Assembly (NCBI RefSeq): GCF_900111075.1
Contig: NZ_FOFZ01000003.1
Coordinates: 124,001-188,000 of the forward strand
DNA length: 64,000 nt
Source of the DNA: Flavobacterium frigoris
GTDB lineage: Bacteria; Bacteroidota; Bacteroidia; Flavobacteriales; Flavobacteriaceae
Direction of reading: 5' to 3'
A program made the translations under genes and the position numbers. Shown piece after piece: positions 43,951-52,965 of this stretch. The notes under the pieces were generated by a model. It was not told where the DNA came from, did not search any database, and worked only from the letters and a program-made list of their open reading frames with translations. Numbering within the stretch: position 1 is the stretch's first letter; every line of letters starts with the position of its first letter.

Positions 43951-44391
43951 ATGCACAATCTCTTTTTTGTTTATATTTCTCAAAAAAACAATAAAAAAAG
44001 CAGTGAAAAAATGTCTGAATTTAGAAGAATACTCTTGTTTTATAGCGGTCAAAACAAAAATGATAAAGATAAAATTCACTTTTTTAAAATCATAAAACCA
44101 AAATTCACTTCAAAATTAATATACTTCAAGAAAGTTAGAAAACTGGAAACTCGAAAATCGCTTGGCAGCAAAAGAATTCAGCGTGAGTATTTGGATTCTG
44201 AATTAAACAAACTCAATATTAATTTTACTGAAAATATAGAATTTTATAATTATTATCGATAAGGAGGTGAGTTCATTGATAGTAAAATTTTTATTCGAAA
44301 TAATGCTGAAATCAATTATAATTTAGAGACATTTTCTCCAAGTATAAAAAACACCTCTAACAGACCTAAATTTTTAGGTGAATTTTTCTAA
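43951..44391 (+). pseudogene. RteC-family remnant (conjugative-element regulator)
   Basis: A frame from 43951 with a TAA at 44260-44262 continues in the same frame to 44391. The peptide HFFKIIKPKFTSKLIYFKKV, then REYLDSELNKLN, then NIEFYNYYR, then after the stop GGEFIDSKIFIRNNAEINY, follows the RteC-domain pattern (FF+xIKPKF, ELxKL, EFYxYYR, then D-x-x-F). RteC proteins regulate excision of Bacteroidetes conjugative transposons (CTnDOT type). Only part of the domain is present, and the in-frame stop marks it as decayed. It lies on the far side of the phosphonate operon from the recombinase remnant. Confidence 0.72.
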
Positions 44392-44511
44392 AAAACGGTT
44401 TAATTTCACTTAAAACTAGAATAAAATTTGTAGATCCTATAATGAATTCCACATCGCTAATTTCTTTAAATCATTCATAAAATGGTTTGTAAATTGTTCA
44501 GTCAAGGTCAC

Positions 44512-44540
44512 AAAACCCCAACAGATGTTGGGGTTTTTTT
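44512..44540 (+). terminator. Intrinsic terminator
   Basis: A perfect 11-bp stem (AAAACCCCAAC / GTTGGGGTTTT) with AGAT loop is followed by further T residues on the plus strand. It lies between the RteC remnant and the convergent sbcC gene and may act in both directions. Confidence 0.8.
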
Positions 44541-44623
44541 ATGTTTTAGATTCAAAAAACGGCCTAAAATCAAGTAGTTAAAGCTAATATAGTATCAAGA
44601 ATAAAAGTCGGGAACTAAACACC

Positions 44624-47600
44624 CTAACTCCAACTTTCACTCACCAAACTTCCCTTTTCTTCCTCTTTAATCACATTGATAGAACGAGGAATACGTTCTT
44701 GCAGTTCGGCAACGTGCGAAATGATTCCGACAATTCGGTTTTCCTTGTAGAGCGATTGCAGGGTTTCAAATACAATGGCTACACTTTCAGGGTCTTGCGT
44801 TCCAAATCCTTCGTCAATAAAAAAGAAATTTTTATCGTTTTTATTTAAAGATTGTACACTTTCTGCTAATGCCAAAGCCAAACATAAAGAAGCTTGAAAA
44901 CCTTGCCCTCCAGAAAGTGTTTTTACACTTCTAGAAGCACCATCATTAAGGTAATCAATCACTTCGAACTCATTGGAACTGTTAATCGTTAAACTCAGTT
45001 GATTTTTAGTCATACGATGAAAACGGACATTGGCCACATCTGCTAAATTTTGCAAATAAATACTAGAAACATAGTTTACAAAGCCACTAGCGTTAAACAT
45101 ATTCGCCAAGGTAACTAAGTTTGTAGAACGTGTATTTAGTACTTCAAAATGAGCTAATAAGGCTGCTTTTTCTAACAACGATGCGTTGATACGTTTTAAG
45201 TTATCTTGCAAAGTAGATAGCTTTCCTAATTGGGTTTCAAACTTTAATTTACCTTCTGCAACCAGAATTCGTTTATCTTCAAAAATTGTACTATCAAAGC
45301 GCTCGTTCATTACCAACTTCTCTGATTCGATAACAGCACTTTCTGCTACTTTCAAATCTACGGTAAACTGCTTGGTTCGGGCTTTCTCCAATTCGATATC
45401 CCAAGTTTTAGAAAGAATTGATTGAACGGTATCTATCGAATCCAATTGATGGGTTTGGAGTAATTCAGTTATTTTATTTTGGGTTTCGAGTACTAATTTT
45501 TCGTTTGAAACCACTTGTTCAGTGATTAGTTTCAAACTGGCTTCTAATCCTGCTAATTCTTTATCCTGAAGTACAATCGCATCCGATTTTAATTTATATT
45601 CTGATGCTATTGTGCTGTTTTCTAAATGTAATTTTGTTTTTTCATTTCGAATTATAGCAATGTCTGATTGCGCATAATCCACGAAGTCAAGTACTTTTAG
45701 CTGGGATAATTCATTGGTGATTCCTCCTGATATGGATGCTTTTTCATTGGCGATATTTCCTTTATTTGTCGATTGAACTTTCAGTTGTTCTGCTAGTTGT
45801 TCCTGCAGTGTACGAGTATCTTTTTCCTTTTTTTCGGTCTCGGATATCGCTTTTTCAATAATTTGTTGCTCTTGTTTTTTTGCCAAAAAACCAGCGTTAT
45901 CGGCAGCACTAAACGCTGTCCAAATGAATTTTGAAAGATGAATTTTGGAGTCGGATTCCAAAGCTTCTTTATCAATAACAGTCAACTGCAATTGTTCGAC
46001 GGCATGTGTACTATCATTTTCGATTTTGAAAGCTTTCTTTTCGAGTAGAGCAATTTCTTTTTCGCTATTTTCTAATTTTGAAATCATGGCTTCCGCAATC
46101 GACAATTGGTCCGTAACATCTTCGGCTTGCATTACATGAGGATGTTCCAGCGATCCGCACAAAGGGCAGTTTTCGCCATCGTGCAAATTATGGGCAAATT
46201 GCGCTAATTCTTTGGAAACCAAAAGCTTTGTTTTGGTTGCCAAAACGATTTTGTTTTCTATCGAAAGCTGTTCTCGTTTTGTATCTAAAATTGTTTTCCA
46301 AGTCTCCACAGGTAATTCTAATTCTGAAAACAAGACTTTTTGCTTCTCTAAATAGTCTTGAATAACACTGATTCTTTTCGCTTTCGCCGTTAATTGCTCT
46401 ACTAACGATTCTTGTTTAGTAAACCAATTCCCCACATCTAATAATACATCCCCATCTAGTTTTTTAGATTTTAAAGCAACCAAATCCAATTGAATAGTCG
46501 TTAGGTCTTTCTTGAGCTCAGTTTCTTTCTTTTCACTTTCTAAAAATAATAGTTCGCTAGCTTTACTCTTTTTTTCGATTAATGCGACTTCCAACTGTAA
46601 ACCAAATATTTTTTCAATCGATTCTAAATCGGATACTTTATTTTTAGAAGTTTCTAATTGGTCGAACTTCTGCTGTAATTGTTCCATTACAGTTTGATTC
46701 ACTTTCTTACTCTCCTCTACTCCTTTTTTATTACTTTCGAGTAAACGGAATTGTTCTATTGCTTTGAATAACGTTGTGTTTGCAGAACCCAACTCATTTA
46801 TTACCACCTTAAAAGCTTTGTCTGTGATTTCAAACGTATCGATCTCGGTTTGTAGCGCATCCATTTTTGGTTTTTGTTCGATAAAAGTCGAAAGAAGGTT
46901 TTTCTTTTTTTCTAAATCTTCAAAATTAGTTTTTAAAGTGGTCATTTTTTGGAACTCGGTTTCTACCAATTCCAATTCTGTTTTATTCGTTTGTAATTCC
47001 GTATTCGCTTCTGCAAGTTCAACTTCTAAAGCTGAAATGGTTTCTTTCGAAATAGCATCGAATCCTGATAATGCTCCCTTAAGTTGATCCAATTGTGTTC
47101 TAGCAGCACTTTGCGCGGTTGCCACTTTCGAGGCTAAATCAAAGCGTTGGAGATGAAAAATTTCTTTCATCATATCCGAGCGGTCTTTTCCTTTCAAGTC
47201 CAAAAATTCTTTGAACTTCCCTTGCGGAATGATAATCGTACGGCGAAAATTTTCATAAGTAAGTCCTATTAACGCTGTCGCATCGGCAGAAGTCATTGGA
47301 ACCCATTCCTCCTCTTTCCATTCGTAAGCAAGGCGTTCTATAGTTGTGGTTTCTTCAAAACGTTTTTTATTTCTTTTCCAATCGGCTACAAACTTAAATT
47401 TTCGTTCTTCAAAATTTAAAAATTCAAATTCAATATTGGCTCTATCCGATTTTAGATTTAGCATATTGTACGAACGTTTATCTCTGCTATTCAAACGCTC
47501 TGTTTCTCCGTACAAGACAAAACCAATCGCTTCTAAAACAGAAGATTTCCCAGAACCAACCGCTCCAAAAATCCCGAATAAACCCGCATTTGTCAATTCT

Positions 47601-47668
47601 TCAAAATCAATGGTTTGTTTTTTTTGATACGAATACAAACCAGTAATACTTAATTTTAGTGGTAACAT
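44624..47668 (-). CDS. sbcC: SbcC ATPase subunit of the SbcCD nuclease
   Basis: A 1014-residue SMC-like ATPase of the SbcC/Rad50 family, which with SbcD processes DNA ends and hairpins. Walker A is GAVGSGKS (35-42). Two long coiled-coil arms flank the zinc-hook CPLC (Cys501 and Cys504; CPLCGSLEHPH). The C-terminal signature is LSGGQGFQASLCLALA with Walker B FFFIDEGFGTQD. The length is usual for the family. It lies 12 bp after sbcD and is translated with it. Confidence 0.95.
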   Translation of the reverse strand: MLPLKLSITGLYSYQKKQTIDFEELTNAGLFGIFGAVGSGKSSVLEAIGFVLYGETERLNSRDKRSYNMLNLKSDRANIEFEFLNFEERKFKFVADWKRNKKRFEETTTIERLAYEWKEEEWVPMTSADATALIGLTYENFRRTIIIPQGKFKEFLDLKGKDRSDMMKEIFHLQRFDLASKVATAQSAARTQLDQLKGALSGFDAISKETISALEVELAEANTELQTNKTELELVETEFQKMTTLKTNFEDLEKKKNLLSTFIEQKPKMDALQTEIDTFEITDKAFKVVINELGSANTTLFKAIEQFRLLESNKKGVEESKKVNQTVMEQLQQKFDQLETSKNKVSDLESIEKIFGLQLEVALIEKKSKASELLFLESEKKETELKKDLTTIQLDLVALKSKKLDGDVLLDVGNWFTKQESLVEQLTAKAKRISVIQDYLEKQKVLFSELELPVETWKTILDTKREQLSIENKIVLATKTKLLVSKELAQFAHNLHDGENCPLCGSLEHPHVMQAEDVTDQLSIAEAMISKLENSEKEIALLEKKAFKIENDSTHAVEQLQLTVIDKEALESDSKIHLSKFIWTAFSAADNAGFLAKKQEQQIIEKAISETEKKEKDTRTLQEQLAEQLKVQSTNKGNIANEKASISGGITNELSQLKVLDFVDYAQSDIAIIRNEKTKLHLENSTIASEYKLKSDAIVLQDKELAGLEASLKLITEQVVSNEKLVLETQNKITELLQTHQLDSIDTVQSILSKTWDIELEKARTKQFTVDLKVAESAVIESEKLVMNERFDSTIFEDKRILVAEGKLKFETQLGKLSTLQDNLKRINASLLEKAALLAHFEVLNTRSTNLVTLANMFNASGFVNYVSSIYLQNLADVANVRFHRMTKNQLSLTINSSNEFEVIDYLNDGASRSVKTLSGGQGFQASLCLALALAESVQSLNKNDKNFFFIDEGFGTQDPESVAIVFETLQSLYKENRIVGIISHVAELQERIPRSINVIKEEEKGSLVSESWS

Positions 47669-47680
47669 AAAGGTTTTTTT

Positions 47681-48904
47681 TTATTCGTTTTTAGCTTGAC
47701 TTCCAATAATTTCATTGAACAACTCCAATAATTCGTCATTGGGTTCCTGTTTGTGTTTCGAAACAAAGTAATCTTTAAATAATCCTTGAATGTCTTGATC
47801 TAAATTTACTTTTGGGGTTTGTTGCTCTGTATCGCCATCCTTAGTCACAATGGGAATGATAAAGATGATTCCGTCGTGACTTTCATGGATTCGTTTGAGA
47901 TCTTTGGTTGCAAAAAAAGTATCACTAACCAAAGTCAATTCGACCAAACAATAGGGATTCTCTAACAACCAAGTTACAGCCTCGTCTATGTTTTCGAATC
48001 GTTTTCGATGTAAAACCCGCCCAGACTGCAACGGAATACCCGTAAATTTTACGGCCTCGTTCGGTTGTACCTCAATTAGAACTACTTTTTTTTCTTGTCC
48101 CGCTTCCGAAAAACTATAAGACAGTGGACTACTAGAGTACACTGCAGGACTAGAATGCCCACCCACATTCTGAAAACGATGCAGATGCCCTAAAGCGGTG
48201 TACTGAATTTGCTGCGGAATACAATCGGTGTACACGATATCGGCGTTACCTATACGCAATGGTTTTTCACCATCGGGTTCTTCCAATATTTCGCCTCCAC
48301 GCTTGAGCATGTACAAATGGGTCGTGAGGATATTAACGCCCTTGGTATCGCAATATTTATCGGCAAGTGCAGCCCAAGAATCTTGCAATAACTGATTCAA
48401 TTGTTGTTCTTTATTTTCGGCTCCTAAATAGGTTTTCAAGCGCATTTCGTTCGCGTAAGGCGTAGTTATTATTCGAATAGGAAAATCGTATTGCGGCAAC
48501 TGAATTTCTATAAATCCGTTCTCTGACTGGGTTATTTCAAATCCGTTCTCAATAGTTATGGTTGGAATCGTAACATCTGGATTACCTACAAACAATATCC
48601 CACATTCACGCGCCAAAGGATTTGGGGAATCTATTCGATCTGGACTGTCGTGATTTCCTGCAATAGCAATTACAGGACGTTTGCCATTATTGGTGAGTCT
48701 TTTGAGCGTTTTATATAGTAAATCTATGGCTTCGACTGGAGGATTGAAGGTGTCAAATAAGTCACCTGCCACTATAACTACATCTGCATTTTGACTGTCG
48801 GCGATCTCACAAATTTCGTTCATAACGATCTTTTGCTCTTCCAATCGCGAAAAATGATCCAGTTTTTTTCCTAAATGCCAATCGGCAGTATGTAATACTT
48901 TCAT
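47681..48904 (-). CDS. sbcD: SbcD exonuclease subunit
   Basis: A 407-residue metallophosphoesterase nuclease, partner of SbcC. All phosphoesterase motifs are visible: LHTADWHLGKKL (start), VIVAGDLFDTF, IAGNHDSPDRID, LTTHLYML and ALGHLHRFQNV. They bind two manganese ions and catalyse DNA end cleavage. It is the first gene of the sbcDC operon, and the 284 bp upstream (48905-49188) contain no other gene and separate it from a divergent hydrolase gene. Confidence 0.95.
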   Translation of the reverse strand: MKVLHTADWHLGKKLDHFSRLEEQKIVMNEICEIADSQNADVVIVAGDLFDTFNPPVEAIDLLYKTLKRLTNNGKRPVIAIAGNHDSPDRIDSPNPLARECGILFVGNPDVTIPTITIENGFEITQSENGFIEIQLPQYDFPIRIITTPYANEMRLKTYLGAENKEQQLNQLLQDSWAALADKYCDTKGVNILTTHLYMLKRGGEILEEPDGEKPLRIGNADIVYTDCIPQQIQYTALGHLHRFQNVGGHSSPAVYSSSPLSYSFSEAGQEKKVVLIEVQPNEAVKFTGIPLQSGRVLHRKRFENIDEAVTWLLENPYCLVELTLVSDTFFATKDLKRIHESHDGIIFIIPIVTKDGDTEQQTPKVNLDQDIQGLFKDYFVSKHKQEPNDELLELFNEIIGSQAKNE

Positions 48905-49188
48905 GCTTTAAACTTATAATGAGTAACTTATCTTAATCTTGGTTCAATCGTACTATTTCAATAGCAATATCGCAATAAAAAACGGTATAAAAGTAGCATT
49001 TAGCACAAATGAATCATTGTAAAAATACTAAATTAATAATGATCTGTTTTACGGAAAACCGTAATATGACAAGCTTAATTATCCGTATTATTGTTTCAAA
49101 ATAATTCAGCTAAAAAAACTTCAAACGACATAATTTGTCGTTATAGCCCCTTACTTTTACGATAGAATTACTAAAAAAATAAAAACAG

Positions 49189-49686
49189 ATGACCATTTTA
49201 TACTTACATGGACTCGAAAGCAAACTTAGTCCACAAAAACAATCCGTTTTAGAACGTTTCGGAACCGTTATTGCGGCTGATCTTGATTACTACAACAACC
49301 CAAACGTTTTTGATTTACTTTTGGAACTGAACAAAGAGCATAAATTTGATGTAGCTATTGGGAGTAGCATGGGAGGTTTTATGAGTTATTATTTTGCTAA
49401 TACTATCAAGTGCCCTGCCCTACTTTTCAATCCAGCTTTACCACACAGACCAGTTCCCCAAAATATTCCTGATTTGAATTCTTCAAATAGTTCCTCTCTT
49501 TTACATTTTGCTTTAGGCGGACAAGACGACGTGATCAAAGCTAACGATAATCTAAAATGGATTTCTGAAAACAGACAGACTACTACCGACATAAAAATTT
49601 CGATTCACAACCAAATGGGGCATCAAATTCTACTGGATGTTTTTGAAAAAGAAGTAACTGAATTTTTCCGTCAATTGGAGTTATAA
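49189..49686 (+). CDS. YqiA/YcfP-like alpha/beta hydrolase
   Basis: A 165-residue minimal alpha/beta hydrolase. It begins TILYLHGLESKLSPQK, the family's opening, and has the nucleophile elbow AIGSSMGGFMSYY (GxSxG; Ser about residue 63) and a C-terminal His in HNQMGHQI. The UPF0227/YqiA family are cytoplasmic esterases of unclear physiological substrate. It starts divergently from sbcD. No operon partner is clear. Confidence 0.85.
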   Translation: MTILYLHGLESKLSPQKQSVLERFGTVIAADLDYYNNPNVFDLLLELNKEHKFDVAIGSSMGGFMSYYFANTIKCPALLFNPALPHRPVPQNIPDLNSSNSSSLLHFALGGQDDVIKANDNLKWISENRQTTTDIKISIHNQMGHQILLDVFEKEVTEFFRQLEL

Positions 49687-49786
49687 ACTAAAATGTTTTT
49701 GCATGACTTCTTTGCTTCGCTGTTCGTAATTACTCGTCAGCAAAAACAAATGTTGCTAAATAAAAAAAGACCAAAACCAACCTATT

Positions 49787-49993
49787 ATGAAAGAACTACG
49801 AATTAAATTGACCGATGATCAGCACGAAAAATTGATGACTAAACTTAGTATCGAGGGACAAAAAAATTTAGAACACACCACCCTTTCAGGTTTTTCGATT
49901 ACTTTAAATGAAGCTTTTGCAGGAATGTCATGGTTAACGGTTGACATGAACGGTGAACTAGATTTGGGTGACGTAAATTGGGAAATACGCTAA
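49787..49993 (+). CDS. Small hypothetical protein
   Basis: A 68-residue cytoplasmic protein (MKELRIKLTDDQHEKLMTKL at the N-terminus, ending DLGDVNWEIR). It has no membrane segment or known motif that I recognise. The acidic/basic balance and a clear start preceded by an AT-rich leader support it being real. It lies 100 bp after the hydrolase and 48 bp before the next unknown gene, in the same direction, so the small genes here may form one transcript. Confidence 0.65.
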   Translation: MKELRIKLTDDQHEKLMTKLSIEGQKNLEHTTLSGFSITLNEAFAGMSWLTVDMNGELDLGDVNWEIR

Positions 49994-50041
49994 TCTTCTA
50001 ATTTTACGTTTAATGATCTCTTTTCAGAATAAATTAAAACA

Positions 50042-50617
50042 ATGCCTAAACTAAAAATCAACATATTCGGAGAAGGAATAGAGGTCAGACAACTACAATT
50101 GGATGCGGATATCTATGCGCATTGGACGGAAATTGCCTCTAGAAAAAAGAGATCTCTCACCGATTTACTCTTAGATCCCTTTTTTTATCATCAATTAAAG
50201 GATAATCGGTTTACTTCAATTTTAGACTTAGATGCAACCGTAGTATCGGGAGTTTTAGATAAACCAAAAAACCAAATCGAATTTTGGTTCAACCGGCACA
50301 AAGTATTGAAGCTAAAACCAAATGAGCTCTTCAATGAATTAGTATTATTTCCGTTATACCAAGTCGATAAAAACCAACTTTTTAATTCAAATCAATTAGA
50401 AACAGGGCTCTATATTATGAAAAAGGAAATTGGATTAATTAGCTGCTTAGAATTTGAAATTGCTACAAACCTACTTCAAATAGATGATTTTAAGTTCATA
50501 ACAACCAAGTTTAAAAACGAGCGATTTCTAAGTGATATTAAATATCAAAATAAACACTTGAATGCCGTAAAAAACGACACGGCTATTACCTATCAGACTA
50601 GTTTTGAGATTAAATAA
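50042..50617 (+). CDS. Hypothetical protein
   Basis: A 191-residue cytoplasmic protein without signal peptide or membrane segment (MPKLKINIFGEGIEVRQLQL, FYHQLKDNRFTSILDLDAT, IEFWFNRHKVLKLKP). It resembles no family I can name. It follows the 68-residue protein by 48 bp. Its amino acid composition and the long uninterrupted frame support it being a real gene. Confidence 0.72.
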   Translation: MPKLKINIFGEGIEVRQLQLDADIYAHWTEIASRKKRSLTDLLLDPFFYHQLKDNRFTSILDLDATVVSGVLDKPKNQIEFWFNRHKVLKLKPNELFNELVLFPLYQVDKNQLFNSNQLETGLYIMKKEIGLISCLEFEIATNLLQIDDFKFITTKFKNERFLSDIKYQNKHLNAVKNDTAITYQTSFEIK

Positions 50618-50902
50618 ATAGTACGTTATTCCTTAAAAAACCAAATAAAAAAGTTTATCCTTCACAATCCCGCTGCGAGATAAAGATAGAATGCTGTTTT
50701 GTAAAAACACTTCCTTAATTATCTTAATCTGCTTTTCTGTACTAGGACTCAATTTACCTGATAATCAATCATTAAAAAAACATCCCGGCTTCTACAAATC
50801 TTGTAAAAAAAACGATTTGAAATTTGTATATTTACCGCCAAAACAAAACGTAATTACCTTTAATTATGACAATTGCTTTTTACCACATTCATCCCCAGAA
50901 AA

Positions 50903-51472
50903 ATGTCTGAATACAACCTTGATTTACAATACAATGACATCACTTATGGTGAAGACGAAGTCAATTTCAAGGAATTTGAATCTTGCACTTTTACCAATTG
51001 TGATTTTTCCCAATGTAATTTTATTGCAGTAAGTTTTATCGACTGCAATTTTAATTCTTGCAATTTTTCTACTGCCAAAATAAATCATGTTGCCTTTAGA
51101 ACAGTCTTTTTTAACAGTTGTAAAATGATCGATGTAAACTTTGCCATGTGCGACAAATTCATTTTTGAAGTTCATTTTAAAGATTGTATTTTGGATTTCT
51201 CCAAATTTTATGCCTTAAAGATGAAAGGCACTACATTCACAAATACTAGTCTAGTTGCCGTAGACTTTATGAGTACAAATTTAACCGAAGTCTTATTTAG
51301 CAACTGTGATTTATACCGTTCTGAATTTGAAAAAGCAGTCGCTGACAAAGCCGACTTTAGAACGAGCTACAACTATTCAATCGATCCTACAAAGACAAAA
51401 CTTAAAAAAGCCCAATTTTCTATTGATGGTCTAAAAGGACTGTTGACCAAATACGATATCATTGTCGAATAA
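50903..51472 (+). CDS. Pentapeptide-repeat protein
   Basis: A 189-residue protein made largely of A(D/N)LXX-like pentapeptide repeats with central Phe/Leu and frequent Cys/Asn: FKEFESCTFTNCDFSQCNFI, FIDCNFNSCNFS, and LTEVLFSNCDLYRSEF. These fold as a right-handed quadrilateral beta-helix. ATG at 50903 is preferred to an ATG 30 bases upstream, since it opens directly into a conserved N-terminus (MSEYNLDLQYND). Its function is unknown; some pentapeptide proteins protect gyrase, but nothing here shows that. Confidence 0.88.
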   Translation: MSEYNLDLQYNDITYGEDEVNFKEFESCTFTNCDFSQCNFIAVSFIDCNFNSCNFSTAKINHVAFRTVFFNSCKMIDVNFAMCDKFIFEVHFKDCILDFSKFYALKMKGTTFTNTSLVAVDFMSTNLTEVLFSNCDLYRSEFEKAVADKADFRTSYNYSIDPTKTKLKKAQFSIDGLKGLLTKYDIIVE

Positions 51473-51483
51473 AGTATTTTGAC

Positions 51484-51515
51484 AAAAAAAAGAGCCAAGA
51501 AAAATTCCCGACTCT
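51484..51515 (-). terminator. Intrinsic terminator of the RND pump operon
   Basis: On the minus strand, AGAGTCGGGAA pairs with TCTTGGCTCT (three G-U pairs) around a short T-rich loop and is followed by eight T residues. It lies about 20 bp after the stop of the outer-membrane factor gene. Confidence 0.7.
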
Positions 51516-51537
51516 GATTTTCGAATTAAATTAGTGG

Positions 51538-52965
51538 TTATCTCCAACCGCCTCCAAGATCTTTATACACATTAACAACGGCATTCAATTGGTCTTTTTT
51601 AGTTTCTATTAATTCCAATTTTGTTTCTAATGCATCTCGTTGTGTCAGTAAAACTTCTAAATAATCAACTCTAGCCGACTTAAACAAGTCATTTGACACC
51701 TCAATTGATCGGTCTAAAGCTGCTACCTGTTTTGATCGTAGATCATAGCTTTTTTCTAGATTATCAATTTTAGAAAGTTGGTTCGACACTTCTAAATAGG
51801 CATTTAAAATGACACGCTCATAATTATACATCGCCTGAATTTGTCTTGCATTTGCACTACTGAACTCCGCTTTTATAGCATTCCTATTAATTAAAGGTGC
51901 TGCTAAATCTCCGGCCAAAGAGTACAATAATGAAGCCGGTGACTTAAACAAAAACGATGTTTTGAAAGCATTATATCCTACTCCTGCTGAAATCCCAAAA
52001 GAAGGGAAAAACTCTGCTCGCGCTACTTTCACATCTAATTTGGCTGCAGCCAATTCTAGTTCGGCTTGTTTAATGTCGGGACGATTCGTTAGCAACTGCG
52101 AAGGAATCCCTGCCTGAATCGATTCTGGAACAATACTCAAAACAGCGGTTCTGTCTCTTGGAATCTCTTGAGGAAAACGGCCTAAAAGAAAATTGATTCT
52201 ATTCTCTGTCTCCTTGATATTTTGATTAATATCAAATTCCATGCTTTGTGACTTCAGCACCTCAGCTTGGAATTTCTGCACTGCTAATTCCGTTCCTCTT
52301 GCCGCTTCTTTTTGTAATTTTACAATCTCTAAGGCATTTTTTTGAAGTGCAATATTTTGCTTTACAATTAGAAGTTGGTTATCCAAAGCTTGCAATTCGT
52401 AATACGAAGTAGCCACTTCGGCAACTAGATTAGTCAGTACAAAGTTCTTCCCTTCTACTGTTGCTAAATAGCGTGTAACTGCTGCTTTCTTTGCAGTATG
52501 CAGTTTATTCCAAATATCTACTTCCCAATTGGCGTAAGCCCCAATACTAAAATCCGTCAGCGGATCAGGCATTTCTCTTCCTGGATAAATCTCCGTAGAA
52601 GCATCACCCGCGCCAGTACTAGTATAACGCCCTACTTTTTCGACACCAGTACCTCCTCTAAGTCCAACAGTAGGAAGATACGCCCCTTTTCTAATTCGTG
52701 CTTCATTTTTGGCTATTTCAATTTCCTGCAACGTAATCTGCAACTCTTGGTTGTTTTGAAGTGCAGTATCGATCAAGTTTTGTAGGTTCTTATTAGTAAA
52801 GAAATTTCTCCACTTCATACTTGCAATAGAAGCGGTATCCGTACTAGTAACAAATGCATTTGGAATAGCTACTTTAGCTGTACTTTCTACAACTGATGGT
52901 GCCTTGCAGCCTACTATCGTAATACAGATAGCTATGGCAATACTATTTTTCTTTATGAACTTCAT
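51538..52965 (-). CDS. Outer-membrane factor of an RND pump (OprM/TolC-like lipoprotein)
   Basis: A 475-residue OEP/NodT-type channel protein. ATG at 52965 gives MKFIKKNSIAIAICITIVGC, a lipoprotein signal peptide with Cys20; an ATG 9 bases upstream is also possible. Its start overlaps the 3' end of the permease gene. Two OEP repeats are visible (about 60-250 and 260-470), with helices such as NQELQITLQEIEIAKNEARI and the NRPDIKQAELELAAAKLDVK motif typical of NodT family members. It forms the outer-membrane exit duct for the pump. The terminator follows directly. Confidence 0.92.
   Translation of the reverse strand: MKFIKKNSIAIAICITIVGCKAPSVVESTAKVAIPNAFVTSTDTASIASMKWRNFFTNKNLQNLIDTALQNNQELQITLQEIEIAKNEARIRKGAYLPTVGLRGGTGVEKVGRYTSTGAGDASTEIYPGREMPDPLTDFSIGAYANWEVDIWNKLHTAKKAAVTRYLATVEGKNFVLTNLVAEVATSYYELQALDNQLLIVKQNIALQKNALEIVKLQKEAARGTELAVQKFQAEVLKSQSMEFDINQNIKETENRINFLLGRFPQEIPRDRTAVLSIVPESIQAGIPSQLLTNRPDIKQAELELAAAKLDVKVARAEFFPSFGISAGVGYNAFKTSFLFKSPASLLYSLAGDLAAPLINRNAIKAEFSSANARQIQAMYNYERVILNAYLEVSNQLSKIDNLEKSYDLRSKQVAALDRSIEVSNDLFKSARVDYLEVLLTQRDALETKLELIETKKDQLNAVVNVYKDLGGGWR

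Noticed and set aside
43951..44262. A 103-residue protein taken as an intact gene
   Set aside because: The peptide is the middle of an RteC domain and continues in frame after its stop, so it is annotated as a remnant.
50691..51032. A 113-residue plus-strand frame with a hydrophobic N-terminus
   Set aside because: It overlaps the pentapeptide gene in another frame, its second half is only the shadow of that gene, and no homology or partner supports it.
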